From DASPSM01 sp035949535 (GTDB lineage: Bacteria; Planctomycetota; Planctomycetia; Planctomycetales; Planctomycetaceae): a stretch of 64,000 nt of DNA. The DNA is taken from assembly GCA_035949535.1 (NCBI GenBank), contig DASZIA010000264.1:6560-70559 (forward strand), in the 5' to 3' direction. The notes beneath the pieces were generated by a model. It was not told where the DNA came from. It saw only the letters and a program-made list of their open reading frames with translations, and made no database searches. Of the stretch, positions 58,469-64,000 are shown one piece after another. Within the stretch, counting starts at the first letter, position 1. Every line of letters begins with the position of its first letter. A program made the position numbers and the translations under genes.

Positions 58469-60807
58469 ACAATTGGCTCTTGCCCTGGTGGGATGCGATC
58501 GGCTGGTCCATGCTTCATTTCTTGTGGATCGGTGCCGTGCTCGGATTCGTATCGGGGCTGCTGCGTTGGATGGTGCGCGGCCAACTTCCTGCAACTCGCT
58601 ATGCCGTGTCGCTTCTGATGCTTGCAATCATGGCACTGACTCCTGTGTGTCTCTTCGTCTGGACAGTCGGCCATCGCACAACTGCACCTGGAACTTTGAG
58701 TGTCGACACAGCAATGAGCAGCGCCCCGCCGACTCCGAACCACCTTCAGCCGGCGCGCCCGACGACCGACGCGGCCCGTTCAACCTCGACGGGAGCGTTG
58801 CGTCCCTCATTGGCTCGCGGCCCACTCGGCGCGATCGACGATTTGCCCGCGGACGAAGGTGAGCCTGTGTCTTGGACCGGACGATTTCAGCGACTCGGCA
58901 ACCGATTCGCGAGCGTATCGGACACCGTCTTGCACGTACTGCCCTGGCTCTGGATCGTCGGATTTCCGTTGACGTGTCTCTGGCTGCTGACTGGCATTGC
59001 CGGGGCGGAGCGGCTGCGTCGTCGCTCGCAAGTGCTCCGCGACGATCAGTGGTTACGCCTCTGTCGAGGGCTGCAGGATCTGCTGCACGTTTCCGTGACC
59101 GTTTCTTTCGGCATTTCGGACCGCATTTCGGCTCCCATCCTTGTCGGCATTCTGCGGCCGATGATCCTTTTGCCGGCGGCCACAATTGCTCGCTGGCCGC
59201 CGGAGCAAATCGAGATGATTCTGCTGCACGAGCTGGCTCACATTCGGCGATCGGACAACTTGGTGAATTTGCTCCAGCGGTTCGTGGAAGCTGTTTTGTT
59301 CTTCCATCCTGCGGTCTGGTGGCTGTCGAATCAGGTGCGGCTCGAACGAGAGCACTGTTGTGACGCAGTCGTGCTGGCTCACTCGCATTCTCCACAGTCC
59401 TACGCCGAACTGCTGGCACAAATTGCCATTCCCGAATTCACGCGCGCACCAGTGCTCGCGGTCTCGGCCGCTGAACAGTTGGTAGCTCGCATTCGTCAGA
59501 TTCTTAAGCCTGAGGACCAACCGATGCAGGTCTCGCGAACTCTGACCCTCTTGCTTTCTGGCGTGTCGATCAGTGTGATCGGCCTTTCAGTTGCCTGGGC
59601 CAACAAGGAGACTTCTCGAACAGCCGCGGGCCGAACCGAGCTGGCATCGGCGTCGGAATCTGGCGCGGTTAAGACCATCGCACTAGCCGACGAGGTGCAA
59701 ACAAACCCGCTCCGGACACACGGAGATCGAGCTGAGAAGAAACAACCGTCCTCCGTCAAACGGGAGTCGCTTCGGTTCGATGGGAAGACGTTCGACGAAT
59801 GGCGAGAACGGATGATGACGGAATTGAAACCGGAACTGCGCGCCGAGGCGATCACGGCGCTCGGTCGTTTTGGTCCGTATGGGTACGGGCCGGAGGCGGC
59901 TACCGCAATTGGGAAATTTCTAAGCGGCGCTAAACTGATCTCCCAGGATGCGGGTGATGAGAAAGTCAAGCAGGCGGCGAACCTGGCATACTTGAGAATC
60001 GGCGCGCCGGCGGTTCCCGCCTTAGTCAGCCTGCTGAAGGACATGAGTCCAGAGGTCCGTCAATTCGCCGCTCGAAGTCTGGGAGGGTTGCTGCCGAACC
60101 AACCGACCGCAAATCGGCCCGTCTTCGATGCAATTGCGCTGTTGACCACCGATCCGGATTTCTGGGTCCGATCGACTGCCTTCAGCGTACTACGAGCAAC
60201 AACGCCCACCAAGGTAGACAAATCTGTTCTGTTGCGAACGGCAATCGAGAGACTCAAGGATGAGCATCCGCAAATCCGCTGCGAAGCGGCCGATATGCTG
60301 GGAGTCTTCGGTCGCTCGGCGGAGTCTGCGATTCCCCCGTTGTTGGCAACCCTGAAAGACCCTCGGAACAAAGAGAAAGAGGCCGTCGGTTACGGAGCCA
60401 ATGCTTCAGCGATCAGCGCACTGATCAAAGTCGGGGCACCACCAGCGCTCGTTGTGCCCGCTTTGATCGACCTCATTCGCGACGCTCCAGAAGATCGTCG
60501 AAGCCATTTTGCGGCTTTTGCTGCCCTCACCCAGTTCGGACCTGCAGGCGGCGAGGCCGTTCCGGTCCTGATCGATGCTTTCACACGCGCCGACCACATC
60601 GATTTCGGGGGCGTCGGCGAAGACCAGACCACCATGCGTCGAGATGAGCAGATTCAAATTGCAGTCGCGTTGCGGTCGATCGGGCCAAAGGCAAGGGCGG
60701 CTTTGCCGATCCTTGAGAAAGCGTTAGCGAATGAACCCCACCAAAAGTCGCTGCTCCACGAACCCCTAAAGGAGGCAATCTCGAAAATCAACGCGACCAG
60801 CCACTGA
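58465..60807 (+). CDS. M56 metallopeptidase (BlaR1-like) fused to HEAT repeats
   Basis: Encodes 780 aa. N-terminal membrane helices (GWSMLHFLWIGAVLGFVSGL; YAVSLLMLAIMALTPVCLFV), zinc site HELAH (255-259) and the EREHCCDAV motif (about 294) define M56. Another membrane helix (LLLSGVSISVIGLSVAWA) follows. From about residue 430 the protein has HEAT repeats (LRIGAPAVPALVSLLKD, SAESAIPPLLATLKDP, LRSIGPKARAALPILEKAL) in place of a penicillin-sensor domain. It should cleave or release the BlaI-type repressor upon a signal received by the HEAT part. ATGA overlap with the repressor gene. Confidence 0.9.
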   Translation: MNNWLLPWWDAIGWSMLHFLWIGAVLGFVSGLLRWMVRGQLPATRYAVSLLMLAIMALTPVCLFVWTVGHRTTAPGTLSVDTAMSSAPPTPNHLQPARPTTDAARSTSTGALRPSLARGPLGAIDDLPADEGEPVSWTGRFQRLGNRFASVSDTVLHVLPWLWIVGFPLTCLWLLTGIAGAERLRRRSQVLRDDQWLRLCRGLQDLLHVSVTVSFGISDRISAPILVGILRPMILLPAATIARWPPEQIEMILLHELAHIRRSDNLVNLLQRFVEAVLFFHPAVWWLSNQVRLEREHCCDAVVLAHSHSPQSYAELLAQIAIPEFTRAPVLAVSAAEQLVARIRQILKPEDQPMQVSRTLTLLLSGVSISVIGLSVAWANKETSRTAAGRTELASASESGAVKTIALADEVQTNPLRTHGDRAEKKQPSSVKRESLRFDGKTFDEWRERMMTELKPELRAEAITALGRFGPYGYGPEAATAIGKFLSGAKLISQDAGDEKVKQAANLAYLRIGAPAVPALVSLLKDMSPEVRQFAARSLGGLLPNQPTANRPVFDAIALLTTDPDFWVRSTAFSVLRATTPTKVDKSVLLRTAIERLKDEHPQIRCEAADMLGVFGRSAESAIPPLLATLKDPRNKEKEAVGYGANASAISALIKVGAPPALVVPALIDLIRDAPEDRRSHFAAFAALTQFGPAGGEAVPVLIDAFTRADHIDFGGVGEDQTTMRRDEQIQIAVALRSIGPKARAALPILEKALANEPHQKSLLHEPLKEAISKINATSH

Positions 60808-61131
60808 GGCAATCACCGTGATCGCCGAAATCGCCTGGAATACGCGCGATGGCCGGACCCGTCGAGGGCTTGATTTTGAGGCGAGCGATGGGAGCTGCAA
60901 TAGCGTGGCGGTGCTGTCGCATCCGATGCAGTCCCGCTATCTCAAACCTTTGTTGGGGAGCGACAACAAACTACCTATTTACGGAAGGGAACGTCCGTAA
61001 CCCACTCGCGCGGCGTCGTTTGCAAAGTCAGGCAGCTGGACATTGATGGGGAAAGCTCGTACGTCTAGAGAAAACCCTCCTCAGTTCTCGCCGAAGGGCT
61101 TCTATCTGAAAAAATCGAGGCGACGGGACCG
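60808..61131. other. Intergenic region between convergent genes
   Basis: About 320 bp with no supportable ORF, repeat or terminator. Confidence 0.4.
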
Positions 61132-62739
61132 TTATTGATTTTTTTCGACAGTGAAGAGCGAATCGGGCAAGTCGGCTGCGAAATCGAAGTGGTAACGAAT
61201 CGTTGTCGTTCTGTGATCCATCGTGTTGCGAACCACGGTGGGATACCAGAAGCCCTGCTTCGTTTTCTGGAAGTCCTCCATGCGGATCGTCTGCTGCGAT
61301 CGGCTTGCCTCCGGAAGCGTGCGCAGCGGCAGATTGAACAACTCCACACGGATGACCACGTCTCCCTTCGCCGGATCGACGTAGTACCACTCATGGCCAA
61401 TCGTCCCGAACGTATTATGCAACGAGCGCTTGATCAGAACACAGCCGGAAGCATCAGAGGGATTTGGATCAAACTCGAACCCCCATCCAAACTTTGGAGC
61501 CAATTCAGGAAACAATCGCGATGCGATCTTAACGTCGGGAGCTCGCGGCAGACTGCCGAGGCCTTCGCCGGACATCAAGTCCTGCGGCGCGACGTGCGGA
61601 CTGGCCTGCCACTGAGGTTTGGCCCCGGGCAGCGGGTTGGAGTTGTCCCAAACCGTCTTACCGTCGCAAACATAAAGCGGAAGCGGCTCGCTGCGTTGCA
61701 ATCGCTCCTCAAAGCTCTGGGCCCAGTTCTGATCTGTGGGCGGCTCGACTGCGGGGTCCACGTTGCCGCGGGGCGAGTATGAATCCACTCGCCAGCGATC
61801 TCCCTTACGCCAAACAACAGAACCGAAATAGAAATTGCCGGGATATGTGCCAACGAGCAGACGGAAATCGCCGATCACGGCGCGGCTTTTGGCAATACCG
61901 CGGAGCACCGCGAGCGCATCATTCGATGGCATGCGGTCATCGATCTTGGTTTCGCGCGGGACACCTAAGGCGTAGATATCGGTCGGACCGTCCGCCGGAT
62001 AGTCGAACTGCCACTTGATCGATTTCTTCGCGTCCTGTGGCGACGTGAGCAACAAATACACGGGCAGCCTCGTTTCAGGATCGACCCGCAGTGTCGCTTG
62101 ATTCAGATCGCCGCGCCAAAGAGTCATTTGAAATTCGAGCCAGGTCTTGCCAGCGTCTGTAACCTCCCTCCGCTCTTGTGAGAGGATCTTTTCCGTTCCG
62201 AACAGCCAGTGGCCCACAGGGCTCTTGCCCTGCGACAAAGCATTCATCGACAAGACTCTCTGTGCGTCATCTTCCCCTAAGGGCAGTTTGGTGATTGACT
62301 TGTCACCGGCACGCAACTCGTATTTCACGTGTTCACGGCCATTGTAGAAATAGAGCGAACCGTCCAACTTGAACGCCCAAATCCGCTGCCCCGGCGACAG
62401 CCACATCATTCCACTTTTACCATCGGTGAACGTGACCGTTCCACGAATCCAGTTCTGCGCTCGGATCGCCTTTGTGACGTCGGCCCAACCGACGGAAGAC
62501 TTCGGGAACGTAATCACCGCGATTGCAGTCATGGCGACGATGGCGGCAAGTCCGGCTGTCAGGAAGGGCCAGCGGCGACGAACTCTTTGAGCGGAGCGAT
62601 CGTTCACGGGCGTTCGAACCAATCCATCGGCCGACGACTGCCGGATTTTCCGCATTACCTCGTCGGCCAGCGCGGGCCGTTCGCGCAACTGGGAACCTAG
62701 AGTTTTTAATTGATCTTCCAAAGTACTCTTCGGATTCAT
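61132..62739 (-). CDS. Membrane-anchored regulator of the adjacent ECF sigma factor (LolA-like C-terminus)
   Basis: Encodes 535 aa. A cytoplasmic N-terminus of about 55 aa (MNPKSTLEDQLKTLGSQLRE) precedes one membrane helix (FLTAGLAAIVAMTAIAVITF) and an exported beta-rich part (ADVTKAIRAQNWIRGTVTFT, GKSGMMWLSPGQRIWAFK, LDPETRLPVY-type strands) that resembles LolA/LolB-like or sigma regulator sensor domains. The start ATG overlaps the sigma stop as ATGA, the usual sigma/anti-sigma coupling. Role as anti-sigma factor is inferred from arrangement and topology; no ZAS motif is seen. Confidence 0.72.
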   Translation of the reverse strand: MNPKSTLEDQLKTLGSQLRERPALADEVMRKIRQSSADGLVRTPVNDRSAQRVRRRWPFLTAGLAAIVAMTAIAVITFPKSSVGWADVTKAIRAQNWIRGTVTFTDGKSGMMWLSPGQRIWAFKLDGSLYFYNGREHVKYELRAGDKSITKLPLGEDDAQRVLSMNALSQGKSPVGHWLFGTEKILSQERREVTDAGKTWLEFQMTLWRGDLNQATLRVDPETRLPVYLLLTSPQDAKKSIKWQFDYPADGPTDIYALGVPRETKIDDRMPSNDALAVLRGIAKSRAVIGDFRLLVGTYPGNFYFGSVVWRKGDRWRVDSYSPRGNVDPAVEPPTDQNWAQSFEERLQRSEPLPLYVCDGKTVWDNSNPLPGAKPQWQASPHVAPQDLMSGEGLGSLPRAPDVKIASRLFPELAPKFGWGFEFDPNPSDASGCVLIKRSLHNTFGTIGHEWYYVDPAKGDVVIRVELFNLPLRTLPEASRSQQTIRMEDFQKTKQGFWYPTVVRNTMDHRTTTIRYHFDFAADLPDSLFTVEKNQ

Positions 62740-63266
62740 TGCCCGTCTTCCTTTTCGAGCAAGGCGCGCAAGCGAGCCATTGCCCGGGAAAGCTGTTTGG
62801 TGACTGTGCCAATCGGACGGCCGGTGATTTCGGCGATTGCCGCAACATCATGACCGTCAAAGAAGCGCAGACCGATCAAGACCCGCTCGTGATCGGGAAG
62901 CCCGCCGACCAATGTCAACAGATGCTCGCGATCCACCCGATCTGGGGCGGGAGCGTCGGTCGCGTCCCGTTCCGACAACTCATCTCCAGGGACGACGAGC
63001 AGTCGCCGTTTCCGACCCGACTCGACCGCCCGTCGTCGAGCGATTTGAATGAGCCACGCCCCAAACCGGGAGCCGTCATTCAAAGTCGCCAGTCTTTGAA
63101 ACGCTAAGAGGAGCGCGTCCTGCGCCGCATCTTCGGCCGCGTGAATGTCACGGAGCTCGGTCAGCGCGACGGCCAAGACGTTGCGTTCGTAGCGGCCGAT
63201 CAACGCGCCGAACGCTTCCACGTCGCCGCCGCGCGCACGGTCCACGAGCTCAGAATCCGAAAGCAC
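62736..63266 (-). CDS. ECF RNA polymerase sigma factor
   Basis: Encodes 176 aa. Region 2: DSELVDRARGGDVEAFGALI and DIHAAEDAAQDALLLAFQRL; region 4: LPDHERVLIGLRFFDGHDVA, then AEITGRPIGTVTKQLSRAMA. Typical length. Start GTG (MLSDSEL); another GTG just upstream is possible. The stop overlaps the next gene by ATGA. Confidence 0.92.
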   Translation of the reverse strand: MLSDSELVDRARGGDVEAFGALIGRYERNVLAVALTELRDIHAAEDAAQDALLLAFQRLATLNDGSRFGAWLIQIARRRAVESGRKRRLLVVPGDELSERDATDAPAPDRVDREHLLTLVGGLPDHERVLIGLRFFDGHDVAAIAEITGRPIGTVTKQLSRAMARLRALLEKEDGQ

Positions 63267-64000
63267 ACGCTCACTCGCTTTGGTTCTGGGAGCCGCTCGA
63301 TCTTGGGCCTTCTAATGAAGACGGAGCTTGGCGTTGCTTTGCGACATTAACTTTGGAATTTTGAGGAAGTTCGTCGGCTCGCAGGCGGTCACGAGAGAGG
63401 AGACAGGCATGAGAGAGGAGCGGGCTGTCTACCGGGATTTCCCATGTTGCAGTGTGCCGGATACCTGGTCGGCGACGCTACCGAGTCGCTGGTTCGACTA
63501 TTGTGAAAAGTCTTTGACGCGAATGCCAATTCGGGGCCAGCTCGTCGGGCCTGCGAACGCACTGTTCGACACTGCGGACGACCGTTCTGGCCGTTTGATG
63601 GCCTCGCGTCCCGCGACGTGTCCGCTGCTGAGCCAGGATCTGTCTGGATTCTGAGTACGAAACGGATCACGTCGCGCTCGCACGCGATGCAGTCGGCTGA
63701 AGTACGCGATCCGCTGTTGAATCTCCCAAAACAGCTTGCGTGGAATGGCAAGGGCAGCGTCTGGAACGTCACGTAGCGGGCGTACCAGCCATTCGTGCGT
63801 GCCTATCCGGCGTGTTTCCGAATCATTAACTCATGCGTATTTCGGCACGCCCCGAAAATCGACCCTGTTTCTGGGATTATTTGCCGGAATCTTGGAATTC
63901 CAGGAAGACGCTTGGTGTCTAAAATCAGGACCCACATCAAGAGTGACAACAGAGCAATTCCGTGATCGCCTCTTCCGACGGCGCTCGCCTTGTCGGATAC
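63267..64000. other. Terminal region of window without a recognised gene
   Basis: Nothing supportable as a gene. Around 63825-63880 is a short stretch (TTAACTCATGCGTATTTCGG then CACGCCCCGAAAAT) that may be a degenerate fragment of the dispersed repeat. A longer gene could begin or end beyond the window edge. Confidence 0.4.

Noticed and set aside
63389..63772. 127-aa minus-strand ORF near the window end
   Set aside because: No ribosome site or domain, Arg/Ser-rich shadow composition.

Overview
The window looks like a chromosomal segment of a planctomycete, probably Pirellulales-like; this is inferred from gene content and not from any database match. The pointers are a Planctomycetaceae-type ECF sigma factor beside a Ser/Thr kinase, a YHYH-domain secreted protein, proline/glycine-rich EF-hand protein, a BlaI/M56 pair, a CsrA homologue, kinase and tubulin-like fusions, and many large secreted proteins without a recognised function.

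Region by region: 1-4.1 kb holds a heavy-metal RND efflux operon on the minus strand (partial CzcA/CusA pump, adaptor, Cys/His-rich peptide). 4.4-7.3 kb has small membrane, secreted and HEAT-repeat proteins. 7.3-8.45 kb is a non-coding spacer dense in short repeats. 8.45-11 kb carries a YHYH protein and an EF-hand protein. 11.3-15.4 kb is the ECF sigma factor and Ser/Thr kinase pair, and 15.4-18 kb a YfhO-like membrane protein. 18-22.9 kb is a minus-strand FkbH-ACP-MBOAT-SGNH operon that probably makes and transfers an ACP-bound acyl group (perhaps glyceryl) to a surface glycan. 23-29.5 kb is housekeeping: rodA, then on the minus strand csrA, uppS, cdsA, pntAA, coaX and an mnmE-like gene. 29.8-32.6 kb has a 2-hydroxyacid dehydrogenase, an SDR and a threonine dehydratase-like enzyme. 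A winged-helix AAA+ ATPase and a tRNA-Ser(CGA) follow.

The accessory part runs from the tRNA to about 57 kb. First comes a minus-strand operon (39.56-36.54 kb) that I read as a bacterial ubiquitin-like system: a membrane peptide, a coiled-coil lipoprotein, a zinc-ribbon protein, a 72-aa beta-grasp (ThiS/MoaD/ubiquitin-like) protein, a protein joining an E2-like domain to tandem CxxC zinc modules, and a JAMM protease. No E1 is visible. A terminator-like hairpin separates the ubiquitin-like gene from the E2/RING-like gene. Next is a c-di-GMP-flavoured block: a frameshifted PilZ gene, two inverted HDOD paralogues, a HlyD-PilZ-GT2 operon resembling a split Alg44/Alg8 exopolysaccharide synthase, two inverted Flp pilin genes too short to appear among long open reading frames, another PilZ protein, a Ser/Thr kinase fused to a tubulin-like domain next to a second winged-helix AAA+ ATPase, and an FHA-EAL protein. 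The two pilin genes share an upstream motif (three copies, tandem at one gene) that may be a structured 5' leader.

57.6-63.3 kb holds a BlaI repressor with a palindromic operator, an M56 peptidase fused to HEAT repeats, and an ECF sigma factor overlapping its probable membrane-bound regulator. A dispersed non-coding repeat occurs at about 47.4, 56.5 and 57.8 kb, with a possible fragment near 63.8 kb. All function calls are from reading motifs by eye; no search or structure prediction was run.
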